DNA from: Tidjanibacter sp.
GTDB lineage: Bacteria > Bacteroidota > Bacteroidia > Bacteroidales > Rikenellaceae
Direction: 5' to 3'
Assembly: GCA_017466345.1 (NCBI GenBank)
Contig: JAFTUI010000024.1
Location: forward strand, 1-64,000
DNA: 64,000 nucleotides
The notes beneath the pieces are model-generated. The model was not told where the DNA came from. It did not search any database and saw only the letters and a program-made list of their open reading frames with translations. Positions 42,600 to 49,812 of this stretch are shown one piece after another; within the stretch, counting starts at the first letter, position 1; every line of letters begins with the position of its first letter. The position numbers were made by a program, and so were the translations under genes.

Positions 42600-42989
42600 A
42601 TGGCTACGATTTTTTCTAAGATAGCACAAGGCGAAATACCAAGTTATAAGGTTGCAGAGAACGAGAACTACTACGCATTTTTAGACATCAACCCTCTTGC
42701 TGAGGGCCATACACTCGTTATCCCCAAACGTGAGGAGGACTATATTTTTGACCTCACTGACGATGAACTCGCAGGTATGGTTAAGTTTGCCAAGAGCATA
42801 GCGCAGAGACAAAAAGAGGTCTTCGGTTGCAAGAAGGTTGCTATGATTGTGCTCGGTTTGGAGGTACCTCACGCACACATCCACCTCATCCCTATGAATA
42901 ACGAGGCAGATGTGGATTTTCGTAAGCCAAAACTTCAACTGACTACTGAGGAGTTCTCTGTCATTGCTGAGAAGATAAGAGTAGAGTAG
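42600..42989 (+). CDS. HIT-family hydrolase
   Basis: A 129-residue histidine-triad protein; the signature H-A-H-I-H-L-I-P is near residues 97-104, the central His being the nucleophile. F-S-K-I-A-Q-G-E-I-P-S-Y-K at the start and F-L-D-I-N-P-L near residue 28 are typical for the family, which hydrolyses nucleoside phosphoramidates and dinucleoside polyphosphates. It lies 20 bases after the rel/spo gene, likely in the same transcript. Confidence 0.92.
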   Translation: MATIFSKIAQGEIPSYKVAENENYYAFLDINPLAEGHTLVIPKREEDYIFDLTDDELAGMVKFAKSIAQRQKEVFGCKKVAMIVLGLEVPHAHIHLIPMNNEADVDFRKPKLQLTTEEFSVIAEKIRVE

Positions 42990-43040
42990 GAGTTTGAATA
43001 TGTAAAAGGGTAGGGGGACAACTTATATATTGCTATACTG

Positions 43041-43065
43041 AGCGGAGTATTTGCTCCGCTTTTTT
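43041..43065 (+). terminator. Terminator after the HIT gene
   Basis: AGCGGAG (43041-43047) and CTCCGCT (43054-43060) with a six-base loop, then six T residues. Confidence 0.85.
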
Positions 43066-43076
43066 ACATCCTCATA

Positions 43077-43092
43077 TTTTACATTTGTAAAA
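43077..43092. promoter_or_regulatory. Palindrome TTTTACATTTGTAAAA (copy 1), candidate operator
   Basis: Seven-base arms around a two-base centre. An identical 15-mer recurs 340 bases downstream, just before the XRE regulator gene. Palindromes of this size at both ends of a regulator's upstream region are typical operators; the link to this regulator is inference. Confidence 0.45.
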
Positions 43093-43205
43093 TATAATAA
43101 TTATTTGACAACTTTATCGCAGCAATCAACAAACCACCCATACATACAAGTTCAATCACTTAATTATAACACCATAACTCACTGATAACCAATATATAGA
43201 ACTAT

Positions 43206-43247
43206 TTAATATAAAGTGTTTGATTATGCAAAAATGCTTTATATTAA
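43206..43247. repeat. Inverted repeat in AT-rich intergenic region
   Basis: TTAATATAAAG (43206-43216) and CTTTATATTAA (43237-43247) form an 11-bp stem with a 20-base loop in the 450-bp gap between the HIT gene and the regulator. No further gene is seen in the gap. Confidence 0.4.
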
Positions 43248-43382
43248 TAAATGGGTACTATGATTGCGTTTGGCGGGATTAAATCTTTTGTATCTCTTTT
43301 ATTATCAATGCATTACCACGCTATTAATAAATAAATACTTCATATTGCTATTTAGAGCATATTTATCAACTAAACAATAATT

Positions 43383-43390
43383 TAACTTTG
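43383..43390 (+). promoter_or_regulatory. -7 element (TAACTTTG) of the XRE regulator gene
   Basis: Perfect TAnnTTTG match, 49 bases before the ATG. The second palindrome would lie about 20 bases downstream of the predicted transcription start. Confidence 0.5.
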
Positions 43391-43417
43391 TACTATTTGG
43401 TGTTTTGAAAGAATGTA

Positions 43418-43432
43418 TTTACATTTGTAAAA
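43418..43432. promoter_or_regulatory. Palindrome TTTACATTTGTAAAA (copy 2), candidate operator
   Basis: Same sequence as the copy at 43077-43092, placed between the promoter and the start codon of the regulator, a position suited to autorepression. Confidence 0.5.
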
Positions 43433-43438
43433 ATTTAT

Positions 43439-43885
43439 ATGACAATTATGAAGAGTAGAATTAAGTATATTATTAGCTCCGAGTCGCTGTCGAATTTACA
43501 ATTTGCACAGTCACTCGAAATTAGTCCCGCATCAATTACACACATACTTTCGGGCAGAAACAACCCAAGCTTAGATATTGTTACACGCATAGCGCGTAAG
43601 TATCCTCACTATAACCTTCGCTGGCTCTTGCTCGGCGATGGTGCGGTTTATTGCAACCCCATTGAACAACAAATTGCCCACGCCGAGTCGCCCAACTTAT
43701 TCTCAAATACTACCCCAGAGCAAAATGATTGCAATACTCAAAATTCACTCGAACAATCTGTCGCCCAAACCTGCTGCCCCGAATCGCAACTGCAACGCAT
43801 TGAACAAGAACAGCCACGCAGCGTAGAGGAAAAACTAATCGTCTGCCTCCCTGATGGTACCTATAAAGAATATATAAAGCAATGA
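43439..43885 (+). CDS. XRE-family helix-turn-helix regulator
   Basis: A 148-residue protein. The Cro/C1-type helix-turn-helix covers about residues 10-62, with F-A-Q-S-L-E-I-S-P-A-S-I-T-H-I-L-S-G-R-N-N-P-S-L-D as the DNA-reading part, followed by N-L-R-W-L-L-L-G-D-G typical of Bacteroidetes phage-like regulators. The middle is Gln/Asn-rich and probably disordered, and the end reads V-C-L-P-D-G-T-Y-K-E-Y. A second ATG three codons in is an alternative start. The gene stands alone in an AT-rich island and its targets are unknown; nearby twin palindromes are candidates. Confidence 0.8.
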   Translation: MTIMKSRIKYIISSESLSNLQFAQSLEISPASITHILSGRNNPSLDIVTRIARKYPHYNLRWLLLGDGAVYCNPIEQQIAHAESPNLFSNTTPEQNDCNTQNSLEQSVAQTCCPESQLQRIEQEQPRSVEEKLIVCLPDGTYKEYIKQ

Positions 43886-44232
43886 TCTGTTAGAATGAAT
43901 TTTGCATTGCTCACATCTATTTGTTGATATTAGCTTATCCCACGCAGAATTTACTCCCCACAATGAATGACAATCTCATTCTCTACTTGTCACAACTAAT
44001 TTTACCCAATCCCACTACAAAAACACTTACTCCCCCTCAAACTACCGTCAACACAATTACCAACCCAACACCTCGCTTTACATAATGTATATATTTTGCA
44101 TTTTTAGTTGATGTTGTACAATTGACGGAGAGTTTAGTTGAATAAATAGTTGTTGAGTAGAAAACTATCCGAAGGCTGTGTTTAAGACTTTATTAAATGA
44201 GGTGCATAAAGATAATTATTCGCGATTATTCG
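43886..44232. other. AT-rich intergenic region without recognised gene
   Basis: About 350 bases between the XRE regulator and the znuA promoter. I find no convincing reading frame, tRNA or strong hairpin here. A direct pair AATTATTCG/CGATTATTCG just upstream of the znuA promoter (about 44214-44232) could be a regulator site. Confidence 0.4.
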
Positions 44233-44240
44233 TATATTTG
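44233..44240 (+). promoter_or_regulatory. -7 element (TATATTTG) of znuAC
   Basis: Perfect TAnnTTTG match, 34 bases before the znuA ATG. A direct repeat containing ATTATTCG lies right before it. Confidence 0.55.
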
Positions 44241-44274
44241 TAGCTGATAATTATTAGGTATCAGACGCAAGGTT

Positions 44275-45198
44275 ATGAGGTTGAAATTCAATATACTAAT
44301 TTTTATTCTTACCACTTGTTTTGCGACAATGTTGGTGTCGTGTGGCGGAACTAAGCAGGCAGATGGGCGCAGAATTGTTGTGACTGTGGCTCCGCTTGCA
44401 GGACTTGTCGAGGAGATTGTTGGAGAAGACTACGAGGTTTCCATATTGCTACCAAGTGGCTCTACACCAGAGAATTACTCGCCTACTCCACGTCAGATTG
44501 CCTCGTTGGAGGGTGCTGATATGGTCTTTGTGCTCGGCACTATGGATTTTGAGCAACAGATTGTCAAAAGATTTGAAAATCAAGACAATAACTTCTTTGT
44601 AGATGTTAGCGAGGGCATAGAATTGATTGCAGGCGGTTACTCCCATAGCCATTCGCACGAGCACCTCGGCTGCGATTGCGAGCATCATCCACACTCGGAG
44701 CACGCAGAACACCACTACGTTGGCACAGATCCTCACATCTGGCTCGCTCCCGGCACACTTGAAGTGATTGTTGATAACATTGCAGAGGAAATCCTCGCAC
44801 AAAACCCCGATTCTACAAAGTATTACGCTCATTACGAGCAACTTAAAGCAAAACTTCAACAGCGCAAGGAGCACTATCAAGAGGTGTTGACAACTGCCCC
44901 GAAGGCGTTTCTTATCTACCATCCCGCGCTCGGGTATCTTGCAGAAGAGTACGACTTGGAGCAGATTTCGCTCGAAAATGAGGGCAAATCCCCCACCCCG
45001 GCTGCTCTGGCGGAGATTGTGGACAGGGTTAAAGCTGAGGGTATTGAGTCGATGATTTATCAACAAGAATATCCCCTGGATGTAGTTCAACCTATTGCGG
45101 AGATACTTGGTGTTAATTTAGTAGAAATCAATCCTTTAAGTAAAGATATAATAGCCGAACTCGACCGCATTGTCGGGGCACTTACTAACAGCAAATGA
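44275..45198 (+). CDS. znuA: Zinc ABC transporter, substrate-binding lipoprotein
   Basis: A 307-residue periplasmic metal-binding protein (cluster A-I). The signal peptide ends in the lipobox V-S-C (Cys23). V-T-V-A-P-L and V-L-G-T-M-D-F-E fit the family. A His-rich loop lies at about residues 122-147 (S-H-S-H-S-H-E-H, then C-D-C-E-H-H-P-H), which usually gathers zinc. The later ligands G-T-D-P-H-I-W-L, Y-H-P-A-L-G-Y and the C-terminal E-Y are present, but the first classic ligand, His in P-H-x-Y, is Glu here (S-T-P-E-N-Y). It overlaps znuC by 4 bases. Confidence 0.9.
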   Translation: MRLKFNILIFILTTCFATMLVSCGGTKQADGRRIVVTVAPLAGLVEEIVGEDYEVSILLPSGSTPENYSPTPRQIASLEGADMVFVLGTMDFEQQIVKRFENQDNNFFVDVSEGIELIAGGYSHSHSHEHLGCDCEHHPHSEHAEHHYVGTDPHIWLAPGTLEVIVDNIAEEILAQNPDSTKYYAHYEQLKAKLQQRKEHYQEVLTTAPKAFLIYHPALGYLAEEYDLEQISLENEGKSPTPAALAEIVDRVKAEGIESMIYQQEYPLDVVQPIAEILGVNLVEINPLSKDIIAELDRIVGALTNSK

Positions 45199-46016
45199 TG
45201 GACAAAGAGATAATAAAAATCGAGCATCTCTCGGTTCGCTATGAGGGACGTGAGGCTCTGCGGGATGTTAATATCTCGTTCTACGAGGGCGACTTTGTGG
45301 GCATCATTGGTCCCAACGGAGGCGGCAAGAGCACGCTTGTGAAGAGCATTTTGGGACTTGTGCCCTATGAGGGGGAGGTTACTTTCTGTGGCAAAGTGTC
45401 TGGACGTCACAACATTGGCTATATGCCCCAACAAAACCTCTTCGACAAGAGTTTTCCCATTTCGGTTGCGGAGCTGGTACTCAGTGGCTTGCAGGCAGAC
45501 AAAAGACTGCACCGCTACACCGCTGAGGACAAAGCCAAAGCACAAGCGATACTTGAACTTGTAGGCGTAAAACACTTGTCCAACAAACAGATAGGCGAAC
45601 TTTCGGGAGGCGAGTTACAGAGGGCTCTGCTGGGCAGGGCAATCATTTCCGCCCCTGCACTGCTCATTCTTGATGAGCCTGCTAACTTTGTTGATAACCA
45701 ATTTGAGGGCGAACTCTACGCCCTGTTGGAACGCCTATCGGAGCGTATGGCGATTATTGTCGTGTCGCACGATGTGGGCACCATCACTTCGCTTGTGCGT
45801 AGCGTGGTGTGTGTCAATCGTACCGTCCACCGCCACCCCACTGCCGAGCTGACGCCCGAACTCTTGGAGAACTACCACTGCCCCATCCAGGTTATCTCGC
45901 ACGGTGCAGTGCCCCACACCGTCCTGGCGCACCACGCTGAGAATGCTGAATGCAAAATGCAAAATTCAAAAACATCTTGCGGGTGCGGTTGCGAGCACCA
46001 CAACCACACCAACTAA
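45195..46016 (+). CDS. znuC: Zinc ABC transporter, ATP-binding protein
   Basis: A 273-residue ABC ATPase: Walker A G-P-N-G-G-G-K-S-T at about residues 38-46, signature L-S-G-G-E-L-Q-R near 138, Walker B L-L-I-L-D-E-P-A near 158, switch His in V-V-S-H-D. The last 35 residues are unusual: a Cys/His-rich tail (C-G-C-G-C-E-H-H-N-H) after a low-complexity stretch whose DNA resembles the AATTGAAAATT-type intergenic repeats. The tail may bind zinc; that is inference. No permease follows; the znuB-type gene is about 15 kb away. Confidence 0.9.
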   Translation: MMDKEIIKIEHLSVRYEGREALRDVNISFYEGDFVGIIGPNGGGKSTLVKSILGLVPYEGEVTFCGKVSGRHNIGYMPQQNLFDKSFPISVAELVLSGLQADKRLHRYTAEDKAKAQAILELVGVKHLSNKQIGELSGGELQRALLGRAIISAPALLILDEPANFVDNQFEGELYALLERLSERMAIIVVSHDVGTITSLVRSVVCVNRTVHRHPTAELTPELLENYHCPIQVISHGAVPHTVLAHHAENAECKMQNSKTSCGCGCEHHNHTN

Positions 46017-46037
46017 CCACTCTCCCAATAACAAACA

Positions 46038-46066
46038 GCGGGGCTACTCTTTGTGAGTAGCCCCGC
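46038..46066. terminator. Terminator after znuC
   Basis: GCGGGGCTACTC (46038-46049) and GAGTAGCCCCGC (46055-46066), a perfect 12-bp stem with a five-base loop, followed by ATTATTT on the plus strand. It may serve both convergent genes. Confidence 0.8.
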
Positions 46067-46116
46067 ATTATTTAGCGAAATGACTGCGCCTAAATTACCG
46101 AAGTTCAGAAAGTTGA

Positions 46117-46404
46117 TTACTCAAACTTGCAAATCTCGCTCAGTTTGCCCCAGAGTTCCTCTGTGCGCTCAACGAGCTGTGCGCGGATGTAGGCATAGTG
46201 TTTGCGTACAAGCGAGGGGTTGTGTTTCTCGGCGGGGTTGTTAACGAGTTCCATAAGGTTGTTGCGCATATCGACAGCACCCTGCATAATGGCGATAATC
46301 TCGTCCTGTTTGTCGCTGTGGAAGCCGAGCGAAAGGTAGCAATCGTAAACCACCTCGTTTACGGTGTAGTCAATCTCTTTTTTGATGTCTCTTAAACTTG
46401 CCAT
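46117..46404 (-). CDS. Conserved small protein of unknown function
   Basis: A 95-residue acidic, mostly helical cytosolic protein; no signal or membrane segment. Visible features are a Y-D-C-Y-L-S-L-G-F-H-S segment and a helical E-L-V-N-N-P-A-E-K-H-N-P-S region. It has its own consensus promoter and good codon use, so it is a real gene. I do not recognise the family and cannot give a function. Confidence 0.75.
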   Translation of the reverse strand: MASLRDIKKEIDYTVNEVVYDCYLSLGFHSDKQDEIIAIMQGAVDMRNNLMELVNNPAEKHNPSLVRKHYAYIRAQLVERTEELWGKLSEICKFE

Positions 46405-46444
46405 AATTATCTATGAATTTGGTTGTATATTAGTTTCAGCATAG

Positions 46445-46452
46445 CAAAGTTA
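46445..46452 (-). promoter_or_regulatory. -7 element (TAACTTTG) of the 95-residue gene
   Basis: Minus strand TAACTTTG, 40 bases before the ATG at 46404. Confidence 0.5.
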
Positions 46453-46505
46453 GTAATAATTTCGACACTCCGCACCTTGTGGCGCAAAAATATCGCTCCC
46501 CCAGC

Positions 46506-46781
46506 CTACTTTTGGCGTTTTTTGCCGTAGTCGTTAATCATTTTGATGACAAAAATGATGGTACTCATCGTTGCGGTGAGCCCGTTGGCGATGGCGAGGG
46601 GCACGTTGCCCGTCAGTATGCCCTGCACAAAGAAGCACGCCGCACCGAGCGCCATCAGCACAAACGACCCGAGGGCAATATCATCTGTCTTGCGTGTGCG
46701 GATAGTCTGGATGGTCTGAGGCACATACCCCAACACCATAAGCACCGCTGCGCTATATCCAAAAAGTGTTGCAAAATCCAT
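46506..46781 (-). CDS. SemiSWEET-family transporter
   Basis: A 91-residue membrane protein with three helices (about 5-24, 36-55, 62-82). It has the PQ-loop motif G-Y-V-P-Q-T-I-Q-T near residue 19 and L-A-I-A-N-G-L-T near 63, as in bacterial SemiSWEETs that form dimers and carry small sugars through the inner membrane. Length is exactly that of the family. Its promoter region has only a near-match to the -7 element (TAACTTTA at 46802-46809). Confidence 0.85.
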   Translation of the reverse strand: MDFATLFGYSAAVLMVLGYVPQTIQTIRTRKTDDIALGSFVLMALGAACFFVQGILTGNVPLAIANGLTATMSTIIFVIKMINDYGKKRQK

Positions 46782-46820
46782 AATTACTCCGTTTAGTGGT
46801 GTAAAGTTAAGAAAAATTCC

Positions 46821-46828
46821 TATATTTG
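46821..46828 (+). promoter_or_regulatory. -7 element (TATATTTG) facing the HNH cassette
   Basis: Plus-strand TATATTTG opens a leader of about 270 bases before the HNH gene at 47108. A second, weaker candidate (TAACCTTTG, one base too long) lies at 47081-47089. Confidence 0.45.
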
Positions 46829-46927
46829 TAGTGCAATCAGTGGATTGTATTACATATTTTGATGAAAGTGTATTGGCTTTTTTAACTTTTGGAAATCTGG
46901 AAAATTTCTATATCACAAGAAAAGCAA

Positions 46928-47000
46928 CACACTCGTCACTCCGTATTGATTCTTCAACAGGGGGTGTTCTGCCCCATTCTTGTAGATAAATACGAGTGTG
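46928..47000 (+). promoter_or_regulatory. Structured leader upstream of the HNH cassette
   Basis: CACACTCGT (46928-46936) and ACGAGTGTG (46992-47000) are perfect inverted copies, with a nested GGGG/CCCC hairpin (near 46961-46976) between them. The fold lies in the 327-bp gap between the SemiSWEET gene and the HNH gene, in the presumed leader of the cassette. It matches no RNA family I recognise. Confidence 0.4.
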
Positions 47001-47107
47001 GGGTATTGTGTTTATTTGTGATAGGGCATTCCAGAGCCTCCAAAAGATAAACAAGTGCGCTCCACACTTTCTTATTATATTAACCTTTGGAAACATTATT
47101 TGCGACA

Positions 47108-47389
47108 ATGGCTATTTTAGATGGAGAACATTGCTCCTATGGGGAATTGTTATTTAGACCTGAATGGAGAGAAAAACGAGAGATTATTCTCAAACGGGAT
47201 AATCACACTTGCCAATTTTGTGGTTCACAAGAGGATTTGAGCGTACACCATCGTCAGTATCATTACATTGAAAGATTGGGTATTTTCAAAATGCCGTGGG
47301 ATTATCCCAATGAGTGCTTAATTACTATATGTAAAAATTGCCATAGCAAAGGACACGCTAAATATAAGATACCGAAAATCATCTATTAA
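47108..47389 (+). CDS. Small HNH-like protein
   Basis: A 93-residue protein starting at ATG 47108 (an upstream TTG in frame overlaps the weak promoter). It has W-R-E-K-R-E-I-I-L-K-R-D-N-H-T-C-Q-F-C-G, then L-S-V-H-H-R-Q-Y-H-Y, then P-W-D-Y-P-N-E-C-L-I-T-I-C-K-N-C-H. The two C-x-x-C pairs and the H-H/N/H residues form an HNH nuclease-type zinc-supported fold (about residues 33-84). Nuclease activity is expected for the family but not shown. It is the first of three close-set AT-rich genes. Confidence 0.75.
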   Translation: MAILDGEHCSYGELLFRPEWREKREIILKRDNHTCQFCGSQEDLSVHHRQYHYIERLGIFKMPWDYPNECLITICKNCHSKGHAKYKIPKIIY

Positions 47390-47410
47390 TAACACAAAAA
47401 CACTATTACA

Positions 47411-47953
47411 ATGGGACTATTTAACTTAAAAAGAAGACACTCGGCAGAAATAGCCGAAGAACTCAACCCTCAAACAACAGAAACTGATGTGGAAATTCCG
47501 AGAGAAAAATTCACAATGGAGTCCAAAGCAGTAGAGAAAAACGAATTGCCAATCTTTGATGTTTATAGGAGGTTGGGCGAAGATTGGGAAACAAAAGGGT
47601 ATACTGATGCAAAAGCATTCCCTGAAACAAGTTATAGAGAGAGCAATAAATTGGCTATTGTAGAGAAATTATCTTTGCTTGTAGAGGAATGCCTTATAAA
47701 GTATGATGACAAAATAGTTGAGATGGAAACACTTATTGAGCAATCAAAGAAGAATGGTTTTATAGAAACACTAAACAAACAAGAGCGACAAAAAGACATA
47801 CTCATTAGACACCTCAAAGAACTTGGCGAATTAGCAAAGGACATCAAGAATAAAGGTAATAAAACCAGAGTCATATTAACATCCTACGAAATGGGATTTG
47901 CACGAGGTATTGCCTCGATAAGTGATGATAAAGTCAATTCGATAATGGGGTAA
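47411..47953 (+). CDS. Unknown soluble protein of the HNH-DUF4407 cassette
   Basis: A 180-residue charged protein with no signal peptide or membrane segment. The N-terminal third is low in structure (E-E-L-N-P-Q-T-T-E). From about residue 75 to 150 it is helical with coiled-coil character (V-E-K-L-S-L-L-V-E-E-C-L, then Q-E-R-Q-K-D-I-L-I-R-H-L-K-E-L). I do not recognise a family. It lies 21 bases after the HNH gene and 10 bases before the DUF4407 gene, with the same AT-rich composition, so it belongs to that operon. Confidence 0.7.
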   Translation: MGLFNLKRRHSAEIAEELNPQTTETDVEIPREKFTMESKAVEKNELPIFDVYRRLGEDWETKGYTDAKAFPETSYRESNKLAIVEKLSLLVEECLIKYDDKIVEMETLIEQSKKNGFIETLNKQERQKDILIRHLKELGELAKDIKNKGNKTRVILTSYEMGFARGIASISDDKVNSIMG

Positions 47954-47963
47954 AGCATACTAT

Positions 47964-48950
47964 ATGAAAAACATTATAACAAGATTATCCTGCCTACTAA
48001 TTGGGTGGAATTACAATATTCTTCGGGAATGTTCAGAGGCAAGTCGCAAAGCACTAAATCGCTATGTAGGTGCAGTGTTGCTACTTATGACCATTTGGGC
48101 ATTTATTGGATTTAGTATGGCTTCTCGCTACTTTGGATTAGATGATAAGGGCGCAATTATAACAGCTTGTGTTTTCGCATTAGTTATTCTTCTCATTGAG
48201 CGCCAAATTATACTTATCGTGGGCAAGAATAGGTTTATGACCACGTTTCGTATGATCTTGGCTGGCTGTATGGCAATTATTGGAGCAACCGTAATTGATC
48301 AAACAATGTTTGCAAAAGATATCGAAGCACAGTTAAGTGAGATTATTGAGCAACGCACAGACAACCAATTGCAGTATCGCAAAAAGATTCTTGACGACAA
48401 AATAACATCTTACCGTCTCGAATTGGATTCATTAGAAATACTATCTGCTCAATTAACCAACGACATCAACAAAAAGCCATTTATCAAAACCACTATTTAT
48501 AGTTCAACACCAACCGGTCAAGTAGACTCTCTTGGTAAGGCAATTATGGCGACAAGTTATCAGCAGACAATGGCACCTAATCCCAAAAACAACGAGTTAG
48601 AGCGTGTAAACAAGCGTATTGAATCCTTACGAAGTGATATTGGGGTGACTACTGATAACATTCAAACGCTGCGAGACAACTTGGTTAAGGAAAACAAAGA
48701 AAACATTGGTTTATTAACGGAATTGGAGGTAACCTTCTCCGATAAAGTAATTTTTTCCAGCTGGGCAAGCGCCATTTTTTACATTGTTGTATTTATCTTT
48801 TTCTTGGCTATTGAACTTCTGGTTGTTACGGGCAAAAGTAGATCTAAATGTGATTATGAGGCATTGGTTGAAACTCGTCAAGAAGCCGCAATCAAAGAAA
48901 TGTGTGCAATTATAGGTTCAGACGCCGCAAGTATAACAAGCGAATCATAA
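47964..48950 (+). CDS. DUF4407-type membrane protein
   Basis: A 328-residue protein with three helices near the N terminus (about 35-53, 63-80, 95-113), a long hydrophilic, coiled-coil middle (118-256), and a last membrane helix (268-288), followed by a 40-residue soluble tail. This is the layout of DUF4407 proteins, whose function is not established. The middle would lie on one side of the membrane as a helical stalk. It ends the three-gene AT-rich operon; a weak terminator follows. Confidence 0.75.
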   Translation: MKNIITRLSCLLIGWNYNILRECSEASRKALNRYVGAVLLLMTIWAFIGFSMASRYFGLDDKGAIITACVFALVILLIERQIILIVGKNRFMTTFRMILAGCMAIIGATVIDQTMFAKDIEAQLSEIIEQRTDNQLQYRKKILDDKITSYRLELDSLEILSAQLTNDINKKPFIKTTIYSSTPTGQVDSLGKAIMATSYQQTMAPNPKNNELERVNKRIESLRSDIGVTTDNIQTLRDNLVKENKENIGLLTELEVTFSDKVIFSSWASAIFYIVVFIFFLAIELLVVTGKSRSKCDYEALVETRQEAAIKEMCAIIGSDAASITSES

Positions 48951-48973
48951 AACGTTAGATATGTGATATTCGG

Positions 48974-48997
48974 GGGTGATCTAAAATTAGATTGCCC
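48974..48997 (+). terminator. Weak terminator after the DUF4407 gene
   Basis: GGGTGATCT (48974-48982) and AGATTGCCC (48989-48997) pair with two G-U pairs, followed by TCATTTTA. Confidence 0.45.
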
Positions 48998-49070
48998 TCA
49001 TTTTATATTCTATTCGGAGGTTTTGTGCATACATTTTGGATATATGGAGTTGTAATGATAATAATTTTCG

Positions 49071-49078
49071 TATATTTG
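49071..49078 (+). promoter_or_regulatory. -7 element (TATATTTG) of guaD
   Basis: Plus-strand TATATTTG, 47 bases before the guaD ATG at 49126. Confidence 0.55.
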
Positions 49079-49125
49079 TAAGCAAACCACCGCAGGTTTG
49101 CACCAACTTAACACGAAAAACGTAT

Positions 49126-49593
49126 ATGAGCGAAAACAAATTTATGCGAATGGCTATCGAACTCTCCAAGGAGAGTGTTGCCAAAGGTGGTGGTCCTTTC
49201 GGGGCAGTTATTGTCCGCAATGGCGAGGTTGTAGCCACAGGTTCCAACAGTGTCACAATACTCAACGACCCCACAGCACACGCCGAAGTAAGCGCCATAC
49301 GAGCCGCTTGTCAGAAAGTGGGTGACTTCAACCTCCAAGGGTGCGAGATTTACTCCTCGTGCGAGCCTTGCCCTATGTGTCTCAGTGCAATATATTGGGC
49401 GGGCATAGAGCGCATCTACTATGCCAATACACGCAGCGATGCGGCAGCCATCGGTTTCGATGATGCCTTCATCTACGACCAGATACCTCTCGCCCCCACT
49501 GCGCGCACTGTTCCTTCCCTACCCCTTATGCGAGCCGAAGGCTTGGAGGCATTCCGCCTGTGGGAAGCAAAAGAGGACAAGGTGGAGTACTAA
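49126..49593 (+). CDS. guaD: Guanine deaminase (cytidine-deaminase fold)
   Basis: A 155-residue zinc enzyme that converts guanine to xanthine. The start at 49126 (M-S-E-N-K-F) is chosen because the promoter lies inside a longer in-frame reading. Zinc ligands and the catalytic Glu are in T-A-H-A-E-V-S-A-I (near 51-59) and S-C-E-P-C-P-M-C-L (near 81-89). The C-terminal I-G-F-D-D-A-F-I-Y motif and the final K-V-E-Y match the Bacillus GuaD type rather than TadA. Single gene, with its own terminator. Confidence 0.9.
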   Translation: MSENKFMRMAIELSKESVAKGGGPFGAVIVRNGEVVATGSNSVTILNDPTAHAEVSAIRAACQKVGDFNLQGCEIYSSCEPCPMCLSAIYWAGIERIYYANTRSDAAAIGFDDAFIYDQIPLAPTARTVPSLPLMRAEGLEAFRLWEAKEDKVEY

Positions 49594-49596
49594 CAC

Positions 49597-49626
49597 AAGA
49601 GGTTGCCCCGATGGGGGCAACCTCTT
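49597..49626 (+). terminator. Terminator of guaD
   Basis: AAGAGGTTGCCCC (49597-49609) and GGGGCAACCTCTT (49614-49626), perfect 13-bp stem with a four-base loop. Confidence 0.85.
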
Positions 49627-49731
49627 ATGTAATTGAAAATTGAAAACTCAAAATTAACAGACCTCTCCCCCACAACCATAACTCTCAGTCCTCCTATTAC
49701 TCCCATAAACCATATAAGACTAAGGACTATT

Positions 49732-49749
49732 GACGTTAGACGTTAGACC
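49732..49749. repeat. Tandem GACGTTAGAC-type repeat
   Basis: GACGTTAGACGTTAGACC is two tandem copies of an eight-base unit (ACGTTAGA). A related GTTAGTCGTTAGAC lies near 35076-35088 and a single GTTAGAC near 23417, each just past the 3' end of a minus-strand gene. Low-level repeats of this kind are seen in Bacteroidetes intergenic DNA. Confidence 0.35.
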
Positions 49750-49750
49750 G

Positions 49751-49812
49751 ACTTTGGCAGTTAAAAATTTAGGGACCCCTTACGGAGCCCCTAAATTTTT
49801 AACTACCAAAGT
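49751..49812 (-). terminator. Extended terminator overlapping the nqrF stop codon
   Basis: Left arm 49751-49774 and right arm 49789-49812 pair over 24 positions with one mismatch. The right arm includes the stop codon and the last three codons of nqrF (stop at 49799-49801). On the minus strand no long T-run follows, but the stem itself is AT-rich at its base. Confidence 0.7.

Noticed and set aside
46928-47000. Retron-type RNA
   Set aside because: The cassette holds no reverse transcriptase gene and the fold lacks the msr/msd layout.
46908-47108. Minus-strand 66-codon reading frame in the HNH leader
   Set aside because: It has no promoter, no recognisable motif, and overlaps the folded leader; it looks like a chance open frame.
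46800-49080. att-like direct repeat flanking the accessory cassette
   Set aside because: The similar strings TATATTTGTA at 46821 and 49071 are promoter elements also found at znuA, not insertion-site duplications.
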